A stretch of 56,260 nt of DNA from JBOGJG01 sp050747825 (lineage in GTDB: Bacteria; Acidobacteriota; UBA6911; RPQK01; JBOGJG01): positions 1 to 56,260 of the forward strand of contig JBOGJG010000319.1 of the NCBI GenBank assembly GCA_050747825.1. Reading direction: 5' to 3'. The number at the start of each line of letters is the position of its first letter. Positions within the stretch are counted from its first letter, which is position 1. The notes beneath the pieces were generated by a model. It had not been told where the DNA came from. It did no database searches and saw only the letters and a list, made by a program, of their open reading frames with translations. The position numbers were made by a program, and so were the translations under genes. Below, piece by piece: positions 18,124-26,799 of the stretch.

Positions 18124-18494
18124 CGGCCGCCGGCGGAGTCAGTGGGCCGCAGGCGGCAGCCGAATCTCCACCGGGAAAGCAGCTCTACGAGCGCTACTGC
18201 CTGTCCTGCCACCAGGCGGACGGAAGCGGTGTCCCTTATACCTACCCGCCTGTTGCCCGGGCCGATTGGGTCTCGGGTGACAAGGATTGGCTGATCCGTC
18301 TGACCTTGAAGGGCATGAGGGGCCCCATGATCGTAAACGGCCAACTTTACGACGATGAGATGCCCCAATACAGCTACCTGAGCGACCGGGAAATCGCCGA
18401 TCTGCTCACTTACATCCGCCAGAACTTCGGGAATGACGCCAGTGCCGTGAGCCCCGAGGAAGTGGCTGAAGTGCGTGGGGAGGGGGGGCCCTGA
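18123..18494 (+). CDS. c-type cytochrome domain, out of frame with the upstream dehydrogenase
   Basis: An open frame with no start codon before the haem motif reads GKQLYERYCLSCHQADGSGV, where CLSCH is the CxxCH haem-binding site. It ends in MPQYSYLSDREIADLLTYIR with the distal Met (DEMPQYSYLS) and helix typical of cytochrome c. There is no signal peptide or start of its own, and the only TTG (18306) is after the haem site. It therefore needs a frameshift at the GGGGG run (18114-18118) to be made as the C-terminal domain of the sugar dehydrogenase. It would carry electrons from the PQQ site to the respiratory chain. A sequencing error, a pseudogene or programmed slippage are all possible. Confidence 0.7.
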   Translation, partial: AAAGGVSGPQAAAESPPGKQLYERYCLSCHQADGSGVPYTYPPVARADWVSGDKDWLIRLTLKGMRGPMIVNGQLYDDEMPQYSYLSDREIADLLTYIRQNFGNDASAVSPEEVAEVRGEGGP

Positions 18495-18989
18495 AGCGCC
18501 GCACCAGGACTTCTGCCAGCCGCCCCAGAGCCAGCGAGGCGGCATTGTCGGGTGTCCATCGTTGGTCTTCCGAATCCTGCGCAAACAGGCTGAGGATGAA
18601 GTCGCCTTGCCGCGTGAAGACGATACCCACGTCGTTTCGCAGTTCATTCAGAGCGCCGGTCTTATGGGCAACGTCTACACCCAACCACTCTTCGCCGGAG
18701 TGACCAACTCCTGGCGATAAATCTTTTCCATCAAAGCCAGCATCTCGCGCGGAGTCGTCGAGCCCAGTCCCCACTTGCTTTCTTCTTCCGTGAGCGGAGC
18801 CGGAGCGGGCAGGAACACTTTTTTGTACAACACGGTGTTCTCGAGCCCCACTGCTTTCATGCGCCGGTTGACCGCCTCAATGCCGACGCGATCGATCAGT
18901 ATATTGGTGGCCGTGTTGTCGCTGAGCACAATCATGAGCACCACAAGGTCTTTTGTAGTCAATTGAAGGCCCAAGTCCAGATCCTGCAA
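18480..18989 (-). pseudogene. Class A beta-lactamase-like remnant
   Basis: Leftward reading gives LVVLMIVLSDNTATNILIDR with the SDN motif, then TPREMLALMEKIYRQELVTP. After a frame change with an internal deletion it gives VDVAHKTGALNELRNDVGIV with the KTG motif, and RWTPDNAASLALGRLAEVLV. The N-terminal SxxK nucleophile part is absent, cut where the GTGACACGCACG element begins at 19003. The region between SDN and KTG is also too short. The 3' end runs into the cytochrome frame on the other strand. It is a non-functional remnant of a penicillin-binding/beta-lactamase family serine hydrolase. Confidence 0.78.
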
Positions 18990-19002
18990 TATGACCCTTT
19001 AA

Positions 19003-19171
19003 GTGACACGCACGTAATTAAGATTATAAATAGCGTCTTCATTGCATTTTTAGGCGAGACTGGCACTTAATTATAGATTAGCCCCTCCGGTCCTTTCGCC
19101 GAAATGGTACCAGACTCTCGTCTCGATTCAATAACCATGCGGCTCCTGTGAGCAATTGCGTGCGTGTCACC
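19003..19171. repeat. Terminal-inverted-repeat element, copy 1 (MITE/REPIN-like)
   Basis: About 170 bp bounded by GTGACACGCACGTAATTA on the left and its near-perfect inverse (ending CGTGCGTGTCAC) on the right. Inside is a second inverted pair around GAGACTGGCACT and GGTACCAGACTC. There is no ORF of note. A second copy with the same ends lies at 51771-51956. The outer repeat provides the TGA stop codon of the anti-sigma gene on one side and truncates the beta-lactamase on the other. The right boundary is uncertain by about 2 bp. Confidence 0.7.
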
Positions 19172-19994
19172 CATAGAGGGCGGCTTTTAGGGAAGGAAGC
19201 AGCCGATTGACTAGCTGGAACGTGCGCTCCGCTCCTTCTTCCTCACTGACGACGTACACGAAGTAGCCGGGACTCTCCAAAGAGGCCACGTAGAGTGGAC
19301 CTTGCCGGACCAGGTGGACGTTTAAACCTTCTATTATTTTCATGGCCTCATGACTATGGCGCCTCAACGCGTACTGGTCGGACTTAGGTGCCAGCATGAG
19401 GGAGAGGAAACGTTCTTGCCCCTGGAAGACGTAATGAATTAATTGGACTCCATCCCCCTCGCAAAGGTGTATGGCGACCAGACGATACGGATCACCCACC
19501 CCTGCCAGTGATCGGCGGATGTCATCCTTGACTCGGTGGAGAGGTGGTACAAAGCCGGGAGGCAGCGGCCCTCCCTTGCAGTTCAGGTGATCCTGAACGA
19601 CCTGCGTGTAAAGATCGACGCTTGTGATTTGCTGCTCGTTTTCCGCAACTTGCGGAATCCAAAAGAAGAGATAAAGGACAGCGAGTGCCATGGCGGTGAC
19701 GGCCACACCGGCCGCCATCCTGAACCAGGATGGAACAACGCGGCTTCTCGTTTTCAAGCCGCCTAGAATCTTGGTTTCCAGGTCGTCCGGTATCGGCTGA
19801 GAGTCCCAGGCTTCTTTTAATCTGCCGCCTATCGCTTCTCGCGAAGCCTTCTCCTGCCGGCATCGCTCGCACTTTTCCAAGTGAAGCAATATCTCCCGGC
19901 TGGTTTCGACCAGAAGCTGCCCAGCCAGAAAATCGTCGAGCAGCTCTCGAGTATTCCCGCATTCTCTAGGTTCAAACTTGTTGATCTTCTGCAT
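19167..19994 (-). CDS. Membrane anti-sigma factor
   Basis: A 275-residue protein. The N-terminus has a zinc-binding anti-sigma type motif, HLEKCERCRQEKASREA, after a short helix. A single membrane-spanning helix follows at about residues 90-115 (MAAGVAVTAMALAVLYLFFW), then an outer domain of ~160 residues. It starts 5 bp after the stop codon of the ECF sigma factor, the usual sigma/anti-sigma pairing. It should hold the sigma factor at the membrane until an envelope signal arrives; the signal is unknown. Its last codon and stop lie in the end of the inverted-repeat element. Confidence 0.82.
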   Translation of the reverse strand: MQKINKFEPRECGNTRELLDDFLAGQLLVETSREILLHLEKCERCRQEKASREAIGGRLKEAWDSQPIPDDLETKILGGLKTRSRVVPSWFRMAAGVAVTAMALAVLYLFFWIPQVAENEQQITSVDLYTQVVQDHLNCKGGPLPPGFVPPLHRVKDDIRRSLAGVGDPYRLVAIHLCEGDGVQLIHYVFQGQERFLSLMLAPKSDQYALRRHSHEAMKIIEGLNVHLVRQGPLYVASLESPGYFVYVVSEEEGAERTFQLVNRLLPSLKAALYG

Positions 19995-19999
19995 AGTTT

Positions 20000-20530
20000 T
20001 TAAGCGCTCTGTACATCTTTGAACTCCCTGAGGAACTTTTCGCGAAAGAGATGCCGTGCCCGGTTGAGGCGAGACATCACCGTTCCTATGGGAAGCTCCA
20101 ATATTTCTGCCACCTCGCGATAACTGAATTCTTCTACATCAGTCAGTATCAGCACCGTCTGATAGATGTCCGGGAGCGATCGTACGATTTTTAATACCTC
20201 TTCATATTCGAGCCGGCGCGGGAAATCAGGCTCTACCGACAGCTCATTTGAAGGGATTTCGACCAGTTCCACCTCTGCCATGCGGCTGGAGCGCCCGCGA
20301 TGCCTTCCCCAGACTCGGAAAAGGATCCGGAACAGCCAGGCTTTGCAGTCGGATCCCGGAGTGTAGCAATGAAAGGAATTCCATGCTTCTTTGTATGTCT
20401 CCTGGACCAGATCCTCAGCTACGGTCCGATCTCGACAGAAGCTAAGCGCGGCGCGGAAAAGAGGGGCATGATGAGGAAGCGCCTCCTCGATAAATCTTCT
20501 CCGTTTCTCCTGATTATTATCCGACTTCAA
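20000..20530 (-). CDS. ECF (RpoE-type) RNA polymerase sigma factor
   Basis: A 176-residue sigma factor with region 2 (RAALSFCRDRTVAEDLVQET, YKEAWNSFHCYTPGSDCKAW) and region 4 (LPDIYQTVLILTDVEEFSYR, EVAEILELPIGTVMSRLNRA). The two-domain layout and length are those of ECF sigma factors. The downstream anti-sigma gene is almost contiguous. A Crp-type regulator lies just upstream, beyond a short tandem repeat. Its target promoters cannot be read from this window. Confidence 0.88.
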   Translation of the reverse strand: MKSDNNQEKRRRFIEEALPHHAPLFRAALSFCRDRTVAEDLVQETYKEAWNSFHCYTPGSDCKAWLFRILFRVWGRHRGRSSRMAEVELVEIPSNELSVEPDFPRRLEYEEVLKIVRSLPDIYQTVLILTDVEEFSYREVAEILELPIGTVMSRLNRARHLFREKFLREFKDVQSA

Positions 20531-20534
20531 CTGT

Positions 20535-20566
20535 TTACTTTGAACTTTGAACTCTGAACTTTGAAC
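20535..20566. repeat. Heptamer array, TTTGAAC family
   Basis: Four to five tandem 7-bp units (TTTGAAC and TCTGAAC). The array lies at the end of the Crp-type gene and encodes its final residues (FRVQSSK). It has no inverted partner nearby. Confidence 0.65.
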
Positions 20567-21287
20567 CCGTCAACCGCTTGAGCCTGGAGACATTGATCAC
20601 CAGTTTCCGGTCCTGGGACTGAATCAATCCCTTTCTTCTAAAATCAGACATAATGGTCGAAACATGGGGCCGGTTGCCGCCGATCAACTGGGCCAGATGC
20701 TCATGCGAAATCAAGATTCTCAACTTTACCAGATTGCGATCGGAAAAGATCGGACGCCCGTGAGATTCGGCCAGTTTCAGGAGCGTTTTTCCCAAACGGT
20801 GCAAGACATCCAGGAAGCTCTGATTCTCCAGGTCCTGCTGAGTTTCCGTCAATTTCCGGCTCAAGAGCCGAATGTAGTTCAGGGCTAGAGCAGGACGCTC
20901 TTGGATCAGATGAAGGAAGGGGTCTCGATAGATGATCGAGATCCAGGAATCCTCGTGGGCGGTGGCTTGGCTTTGAAAATGGCGCGTCGGCCCTAAAAGA
21001 TCCTCTCCGAAAATATCGCCGCTGGACAGGATACCTAAAATCTTCTCCTTTGCTTCGGCATTCATCGCCGAAAGCCGGACGCAACCACGGTTCAGGATGA
21101 ACAGTGAGTCGGCCGCTTGGCCCGGCTCAAAAATGACATCCTCTTTCGAATAAAGGCGATCGGAGCAGAGTAAGGCGATGGCCTTGAGATCGGCCGGCGA
21201 TAAGCCGTTTGCCAAATCCGTCTGCTGCAGATGCCAGTAACGGTCTGAGGTTTGCAATCCATCCAATTGAAGCTGTGCTGTGCTCAT
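20535..21287 (-). CDS. Crp/Fnr-family transcription regulator
   Basis: A 250-residue regulator. The cyclic-nucleotide-binding fold spans about residues 30-145 (LYSKEDVIFEPGQAADSLFI, LNRGCVRLSAMN, ILSSGDIFGEDLLG). The C-terminal winged helix contains ISHEHLAQLIGGNRPHVSTI then MSDFRRKGLIQ. There is no Cys cluster as in Fnr, so it is probably not an iron-sulfur oxygen sensor. The effector is unknown. The ATG at 21287 is preceded by AGGAGGAC-type sequence. The last ten residues (SKFRVQSSK) are encoded by an intergenic heptamer array, so the natural C-terminus was probably shorter. Confidence 0.87.
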   Translation of the reverse strand: MSTAQLQLDGLQTSDRYWHLQQTDLANGLSPADLKAIALLCSDRLYSKEDVIFEPGQAADSLFILNRGCVRLSAMNAEAKEKILGILSSGDIFGEDLLGPTRHFQSQATAHEDSWISIIYRDPFLHLIQERPALALNYIRLLSRKLTETQQDLENQSFLDVLHRLGKTLLKLAESHGRPIFSDRNLVKLRILISHEHLAQLIGGNRPHVSTIMSDFRRKGLIQSQDRKLVINVSRLKRLTGSKFRVQSSK

Positions 21288-21328
21288 TAATGTCCTCCTG
21301 TTATTAGAAATGAGCAGGAGGATCGCTT

Positions 21329-22240
21329 TTATTCCTTAAACTTGAAAGTTTTACTCTTCGGATGAAAGTCCCGCCAGGCGGATGTATAACTGGTAAAGGA
21401 TTGAACCCGTTTTCCCGACTCATCCGTGGCCCAGGCGGCTTGGTTCTTCTCGTCAAAGTAGATCAGGAGCGTCTGCTTTTCGACGCGGTCTCGGATGGGA
21501 AAGCTTCCGGCTTTCGCCAATTCAGTGAACGGATATGCCTTCGCCTGTTTGCCGATGATCACTCCCAGCATTCGTTCAGCGCTGATCCTGTAGGGATCTG
21601 TTTCATAGTCGCGGCGATGGCCCGTGTCGAAACTCAGAACCAGCGTATCCGGGTGGGCCTGCTTCCAATCGTTCCATGTGGTCTCCAGAATCGGGGTGAT
21701 GTCGAGGGAAGTGCCCGTCATGGGACCAGCGATCGATTTCCGCCGGATCTGAGACCAAAGACTGTTGGTCTGCCTGTCGTAAAGCAGGACGTTGTCTTTA
21801 TAGAGCTTTCCTGAAACTCCGAAAAGGTACCGTTTCCCGTCAATGATCGGGTCGTAACCTACGCCCGTTCCGGTGAGCGGTCACCACGAGACCAGAAGTG
21901 GGTCTCCGGCGACCGTGTCATTGACCACTTCATGCCAGTTCAGGATCTTGATCGGATAGGCTTTGCTGACGCCGCTGCGCTCGACTCCCAGCACCCGGTC
22001 CTCGGGACTGAGGAATCGATCCGCTTCTTGGGCCGAGACAAACCGGGGATCGGTCAGGGCCGGGATCCCGTCTTTAACCGGCCCGCCGGACTGGATTTCC
22101 CCGATCGGCACATTGTGCCGGGTCACATCGAACGGCTCCTGTCCGGGGCCGGCGGGCAGTTTGTTTTCTTCCCTCTGGGCTGCCAGGAATAAGGTAAGAC
22201 CTGTGGCTAGCAAGATACAGGTAAGGATTTTGTAGCTCAT
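21329..22240 (-). CDS. DUF3179 protein with in-frame UGA, candidate selenoprotein
   Basis: An exported protein (signal MSYKILTCILLATGLTLFLA) of 303 residues if the UGA at 21883-21881 is read through. Before it: VLGVERSGVSKAYPIKILNW then HEVVNDTVAGDPLLVSW. After it, in the same frame with no other stop: PLTGTGVGYDPIIDGKRYLF, GVSGKLYKDNVLLYD, TNSLWSQI and a normal DUF3179 C-terminus. DUF3179 proteins normally have Cys at this exact point (the CPLxGT motif), so position 120 is Cys to UGA. Both halves are intact and in frame, which is not how a decaying gene usually looks. A hairpin with GGU in its loop begins 13 nt after the UGA. Selenocysteine insertion is therefore plausible; a point mutation TGC to TGA is the alternative. 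Function of the family is unknown. Confidence 0.75.
21848..21867 (-). promoter_or_regulatory. Putative bacterial SECIS hairpin
   Basis: In the mRNA, CGGG-CGUA pairs with UACG-(A)-CCCG: eight base pairs with one bulged A, closed by a three-base loop GGU. The loop G lies 21 nt after the UGA codon. Known bacterial SECIS elements sit directly behind UGA, with a G (often GGU) at the tip about 16-37 nt away. The fit is good, but a short GC-rich hairpin can arise by chance. Confidence 0.55.
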
Positions 22241-22312
22241 GAGAATATCCTATCAGGCAAGGCCGTTCGTCGGATGTTCGATAGTAGACGACGACGAGAT
22301 GGTTTGGATCAC

Positions 22313-22318
22313 TATAAT
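22313..22318 (+). promoter_or_regulatory. Possible -10 box of the radical SAM gene
   Basis: A perfect TATAAT in the divergent gap, about 70 bp before the likely ATG. The -35 position (GACGAC) is weak. An AGGAG follows at 22352. Confidence 0.35.
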
Positions 22319-22383
22319 GACCTGACATGATGAGCTTTCGTCCTTGATAGCAGGAGAGGTTGAATTTTGTTACGCTACAGACC

Positions 22384-23706
22384 ATGGGGATGAGAACGGA
22401 TCTGGTTCGGAGCCTGATCGAAGAGTATCCTGATCTGCCCTTTGAGGCGGTCTATAAAGAGGATCTGCTGCGCACCGGGGTGTCTTTCACCGAAGATGCG
22501 CTGCGGGTGGCTTCCGGTTTCAAGCCCAAAGCCTACTTTATCTTCTCGTTTGACCTGGTTCCCATTTCTGAAATGCGAAACCAGGAAAATCTGAGGGCGC
22601 CCGAAGAAATCTGTCTGGTAGGCGGGCGCGGGAATTTTCGCCGCACCATCGTATCAGTCCGGCTCAATCCCAAGTCGCCCTATCGCGTGGGGATCTCGCC
22701 GCAAGGAAAAACCGTCCTGGCGCTGGAAGGCGAAGAAATTGCCCAAGTCGAGTTCCAGAACGTGCCTGAATACTACAGGCGCAGCCTGGCCAACGGAAAA
22801 CCGATCACCGACATTGCGCCCACCATCGAGTGGGGCTACCTGCTCTATCTGACCGTCTTTCGGATTTGCCAGTACTTTGGCCGCCAGGAGGAATGCCAGT
22901 TTTGCGACATCAACGAGAACTATCGCCAGCAGAAGAAAAGTGGACGTTCCTACACAGGCGTCAAGTCGGTGGAGGAGATCCTGGAAGCTCTTCAGATCAT
23001 CCATGACACCGATTCGGAAAGCCGGGCCTACACGGTCACCGGAGGCAGCATTACCTCTGAGCTGGATGGAAAGCGCGAGATTGAGTTCTACGCGCAGTAC
23101 CCGGAAGCCATTGAGAAGCGCTTTCCGGGCCGCTGGATTGGAAAAGTCGTGGTCCAGGCTCTGCCTAAAGATGAGGTCCGCCGCTTCAAGGACGCCGGCG
23201 TGCAGATCTATCATCCGAACTACGAAGTCTGGGACCGGCGGCTCTTCGAGCTCATCTGCGCGGGGAAGAACCGCTACGTGGGCAGGGACGAGTGGATCCG
23301 CCGAATACTGGATGCCGCGGAGGTATTTGGTCCTTCCCAGGTGATTCCCAATTTTGTAGCCGGCATTGAGATGGCGCGTCCCGACGGTTTTGAATCGGTC
23401 GATGAGGCGATTGCCTCGACGACCGAAGGACTCGACTTCTTCATGTCACGCGGCGTCATTCCACGCTTTACGACCTGGTGCCCCGAGCCCCTGAGCCTGC
23501 TGGGAAAGAGCAATCCCCAGGGTGCGCCGCTGCAATATCACGTGCGCCTGCTGCGAGCCTGGCGCAAGACTCACGAGAAGTATGGCCTGGCTCCACCTCC
23601 GGGCTATGGGCGGCCCGGCATCGGCAATGCCATCTTCTCAGTCTCGTCCTTCATGGACGTGATTCGGGCAGATACTGACCGCTGGCCGCTGAGCGCTGAC
23701 CACTGA
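22384..23706 (+). CDS. Radical SAM family protein
   Basis: About 440 residues. The cluster RICQYFGRQEECQFCDINEN has a C-x8-C-x2-C spacing rather than the classic CxxxCxxC, as in some atypical radical SAM groups. TVTGGSITSELDGKREIEFY supplies the glycine-rich stretch expected after it. GKVVVQALPKDEVRRFKDAG and GVQIYHPNYEVWDRRLFELI follow the barrel. Such enzymes bind a 4Fe-4S cluster and cleave S-adenosylmethionine to start radical reactions; the substrate here is unknown. The start is uncertain: ATG 22384 or 22390, or TTG 22360 just after AGGAGAGG. The last residues (DTDRWPLSADH) are encoded by a GCTGACC heptamer array that also provides the stop. Confidence 0.75.
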   Translation: MGMRTDLVRSLIEEYPDLPFEAVYKEDLLRTGVSFTEDALRVASGFKPKAYFIFSFDLVPISEMRNQENLRAPEEICLVGGRGNFRRTIVSVRLNPKSPYRVGISPQGKTVLALEGEEIAQVEFQNVPEYYRRSLANGKPITDIAPTIEWGYLLYLTVFRICQYFGRQEECQFCDINENYRQQKKSGRSYTGVKSVEEILEALQIIHDTDSESRAYTVTGGSITSELDGKREIEFYAQYPEAIEKRFPGRWIGKVVVQALPKDEVRRFKDAGVQIYHPNYEVWDRRLFELICAGKNRYVGRDEWIRRILDAAEVFGPSQVIPNFVAGIEMARPDGFESVDEAIASTTEGLDFFMSRGVIPRFTTWCPEPLSLLGKSNPQGAPLQYHVRLLRAWRKTHEKYGLAPPPGYGRPGIGNAIFSVSSFMDVIRADTDRWPLSADH

Positions 23707-23716
23707 CCGCTGGCCA
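23680..23716. repeat. Heptamer array, GCTGACC family
   Basis: About five units of GCTGACC with variants (GCTGGCC, ACTGACC, GCTGAGC). The array spans the 3' end of the radical SAM gene and the 16-bp gap to the convergent gene. It is the same family as the large arrays at 41611-41981. Confidence 0.7.
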
Positions 23717-23722
23717 ATAGAT

Positions 23723-25288
23723 TCAAAAAAACGCGCCTTTTGTTTTCGGACTCATGGGGGAGCGCGGCCCCTTACTGGCGCTTCCGGTGGGAACCAGGTG
23801 CAGCAGCCAGTCGTCGCCTCCGACGGGACTGCGCAGCCCTTTGCCGTCCCGGGTGGTTCCCGCGTCGCGCCGGTCGGAGGTATCCTGAGCATTGATCCAG
23901 CGAACCGCATAGGGGCCATTCTCGACAGCCGCGTCAAGTTCACTCCCGGATTCCAGGTAGACCAGATACTCACGTCCCGGGTCGGCCAGGCAGTAGCCTG
24001 ACGTGACCAGGTCCTGCCGCGGTGTCATCTGATCGTAGGCAGTTGATTCGAAAAAATCCCACACTTTCCTGAGAATGTCATGCCGCCTCTGGTTGCGGGC
24101 GGCCAAGTCCATGGTCCCGGAAAACCCGGATGAGGAATCTCCCTGCATGTCGCCAAAGATGAGTGCCGCCGCTGACATGTGGATCACATACGCATTTTTT
24201 CGGATATCGTCATCACTGTAGCCTTCCCCCGTGCGGCGAATATGGTACTGGTTGCCTGACCACAGAGTCTCCTGCGCCAGCAGCGGTTTGCCGGGGTGGT
24301 GATTGCTCAGGAGTGTCCGGCTGAGCTCCTGGCGATCGGTCGTCTTGGGACCTTGCAGGGTGCCGTAAGTCGTCCAGTCCGCGTCGCGATAGGGATCGTC
24401 TCCCACCCGGTTATGGACCGAAAGGGGATGTCCGAACACGTCCAGCCTTCGGACCAGCCGGCCCAGGTGCTCCACTTCCTGAGGTTCCATCCAGCCCTTG
24501 CCCACATTGGGCTCCGGTCCGGCCACATTGAACAGCACGTTCCAGTAAGGGCTGATTCGCGCCAGCGAGTAGCGAAGATAAAGCTCTTGCTCACCGGGCT
24601 CTCGCGGATAGTTGGAGTCCCTGCCGAAGAAGCCGGCAAAAGGATAGACCACGATGTGGCGGCGGGCCAGCTCGTCCAGAATCGTCTCCAGTTTTCTGAA
24701 TTCGGCAGCCTCGAGCGGCCATAGTGCAGGCGTCTTCCAACCCCTGCCCCGCCCTTCAGTGTCGCGGTTCAGGTAATGACTGGCGATGGAGAGCGTGTTG
24801 TAGTCTTGCTTTTGAAACCAGTCCAGGAAGGCGCGTCGCTTTTCGCGTGGCCAGTTTTGGGCAAAAAAACGGTCACCCACGTGCAAACCGCGCATGAGGA
24901 ACGGGTCTGTTCCCGCAGCAAACCAGACGGGGTTGGACCGGTTGACCTGGAGCATGCCGGGTAGATCGGAATCAACGACGCGAAAAGACCCGCTGCTTGC
25001 CGGAGAACCGTCTGAAAATCGGGCTTCATAGCGCCAGGTGCCCGTCAGATGCGGCATGAAGCGAATCTTCCAGGTCTGCCCTCCGTCATAAAACCCCCAG
25101 AAACGGATCTGGTCTCCGGCCGGCGTCGTGTAGGTCGCTTCGAGCGTGACATCCCGGTAGGGGTCGTCGTAGCGCCGCTCATTGGGGATGCACGACTCGA
25201 AGCGCTCCCATCGGCCCACCGATACCGGCGGATGCGCCGATTGCAGGAGCGGCAGCAGAGAGAGGAGGAGAATATGCAGCCTTACCAT
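23723..25288 (-). CDS. DUF5060/DUF4038-type glycoside hydrolase-like protein (copy 2)
   Basis: A 521-residue paralogue of the protein at 5693-7261 with the same three-part layout. It has a signal peptide, DUF5060 sandwich (VGRWERFESCIPNERRYDDP, FYDGGQTWKIRFMPHLTGTW), a barrel (HVGDRFFAQNWPREKRRAFL, IASHYLNRDTEGRGRGW, VVYPFAGFFG, GPEPNVGKGWMEPQEV, KPLLAQETLWSGNQYH) and a C-terminal domain (GPYAVRWINAQDTSDRRDAG). Conserved Glu in EPNV and QETLW match copy 1. Its ATG overlaps the end of the upstream sulfatase gene by 7 bp, so the two are coupled. Together they suggest attack on a sulfated glycan. Confidence 0.8.
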   Translation of the reverse strand: MVRLHILLLSLLPLLQSAHPPVSVGRWERFESCIPNERRYDDPYRDVTLEATYTTPAGDQIRFWGFYDGGQTWKIRFMPHLTGTWRYEARFSDGSPASSGSFRVVDSDLPGMLQVNRSNPVWFAAGTDPFLMRGLHVGDRFFAQNWPREKRRAFLDWFQKQDYNTLSIASHYLNRDTEGRGRGWKTPALWPLEAAEFRKLETILDELARRHIVVYPFAGFFGRDSNYPREPGEQELYLRYSLARISPYWNVLFNVAGPEPNVGKGWMEPQEVEHLGRLVRRLDVFGHPLSVHNRVGDDPYRDADWTTYGTLQGPKTTDRQELSRTLLSNHHPGKPLLAQETLWSGNQYHIRRTGEGYSDDDIRKNAYVIHMSAAALIFGDMQGDSSSGFSGTMDLAARNQRRHDILRKVWDFFESTAYDQMTPRQDLVTSGYCLADPGREYLVYLESGSELDAAVENGPYAVRWINAQDTSDRRDAGTTRDGKGLRSPVGGDDWLLHLVPTGSASKGPRSPMSPKTKGAFF

Positions 25289-26799
25289 GGTCCCGGTGTG
25301 AAATAGTTGTATTCTTCCTGCAAGCCCAGCACCTGGATCGCCTCCTGGCCGGGCCTGGGGATGAAGTCTTTAGGCTGATAGTACATGGCTGTGTCCCAGA
25401 TGATCTCTCCTCCCAGAATCCGCGGGTCACCCGTCTTTCGCAAGTAATCCTCCAGTTGTCGCCGAAGCCCCTGCCGCATGGGCTCATACTCGGCAAGGGA
25501 TGCCACGTTTGACATGCATGCGGCGTCCTTTCTGAGGTCGTACAGTTCTTCAGCGGGACGTTTGCCAAAGGCCAGCTCGAATAAGGGTGCTACCTCCGGC
25601 TTGTGACGGTGCTGCAGCAGGTACATCTTGGACGGACAAGGGTACTGCAGCATATGGGCGTCCACATCGCCAAACAGGGGGGGATCCCCCGCCGGCCAGC
25701 GTTCCGGTTCAAAGTTTCTGATGTACAGGAAGTCGCGGGTGCGGAGCGCCCGGCCCGGATAGCCTACCCCGTTGTAGCGGCACAAGGCGTGCCGCTCCCT
25801 GGCGGTGATGACATGATTTCGCTGGGCGTTAATCTGTCCCGATTCTTCGGAGAACAACAGGTTAGTGAGGCTGGCTGCCGTCATTGCCTCGGGGATCTCC
25901 AGCCCTGCCAGATCCAGAAATGTGGGCGCAAGATCGTTGAGGTTGATGAAGTCATCGACCACCCGACCCGGCGAAATCCTGTCGGCCCAGGACATGATTA
26001 AAGGTATTCTCCCCCCGAAATCGTAGAGGTTTGCCAGGCCGCGCGGCATCTGCCAGCCGTTGTCACTGCAGATGATGATCAGCGTATTCTCGGCTTGCCC
26101 CGTATCTTCGAGTTTGTTGAGGATCAACCCCACTTCCCGGTCGAACTGCTGCACTTCAAAGTAGTAATCGCAGATGTCGCTTCGCACGACTTCCGTGTCC
26201 GGCAGGTAAGCCGGCACAGGGACCTGCTTCAGGTCCATGCCCGAGGCGACGCCGGAACCGACCGTGTAAGGCCGATGGGGATTTCGACTGCTGAACCAGT
26301 AGCACCAGGGCTTGGCCGAGGCATTGGCCTGCAAAAATGCGTCAAACGATTCGTATTCGGTACCCGCGTGGTTTTTTCTTCTGCCGCTCATCGCCACGCT
26401 GCCCGGACCCCATCCCTTTCCTTCGCAGCCCACATGATATCCAGCCTCTTCAAGAAGATCTGTGTAGAAGGGAAACTTATCAGGCAATATTCCCCACAGG
26501 TTGGCGCCTTCCTCCAGACGCCAGATATCCTGGCCGGTCAGCAGCCCTGCGCGCGCGGGAGAACAGGAGGGAGCGGCGCAAAAAGCGTGCCTGAAACGGA
26601 CTCCCCGCCCGGCCACACTGTCGATCTGGGGCGTGCGCACGACAGGGTCCCCATAACAGCCCAGGTGGTTCCAGGAGTGATTGTCCGACATCAGCAGCAG
26701 GATATTCGGCCGTGAGGGCGCTCTTCTCAACTGTGGCAACATCAAAGCCGGGGCCATGGAATTATATTGAAGAAATTCACGGCGGTTCCAAGTCCTCAT
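25282..26799 (-). CDS. Sulfatase, family S1
   Basis: A 505-residue arylsulfatase. The N-terminus carries a Tat-like RREFLQ sequence. Metal-binding SRPNILLLMSDNHSWNHLGC comes first, then the active-site motif APSCSPARAGLLTGQDIW, where Cys is converted to formylglycine. ICSDNGWQMPRGLANLYDF supplies the downstream metal-site Asp-Asn. Length and motif order are complete, in contrast to the two broken sulfatases at 11.8 and 14.2 kb. It is first in an operon with the DUF5060 protein, preceded by a 24-codon ORF that overlaps its start. The modification enzyme is not in view. Confidence 0.88.
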   Translation of the reverse strand: MRTWNRREFLQYNSMAPALMLPQLRRAPSRPNILLLMSDNHSWNHLGCYGDPVVRTPQIDSVAGRGVRFRHAFCAAPSCSPARAGLLTGQDIWRLEEGANLWGILPDKFPFYTDLLEEAGYHVGCEGKGWGPGSVAMSGRRKNHAGTEYESFDAFLQANASAKPWCYWFSSRNPHRPYTVGSGVASGMDLKQVPVPAYLPDTEVVRSDICDYYFEVQQFDREVGLILNKLEDTGQAENTLIIICSDNGWQMPRGLANLYDFGGRIPLIMSWADRISPGRVVDDFINLNDLAPTFLDLAGLEIPEAMTAASLTNLLFSEESGQINAQRNHVITARERHALCRYNGVGYPGRALRTRDFLYIRNFEPERWPAGDPPLFGDVDAHMLQYPCPSKMYLLQHRHKPEVAPLFELAFGKRPAEELYDLRKDAACMSNVASLAEYEPMRQGLRRQLEDYLRKTGDPRILGGEIIWDTAMYYQPKDFIPRPGQEAIQVLGLQEEYNYFTPGPW

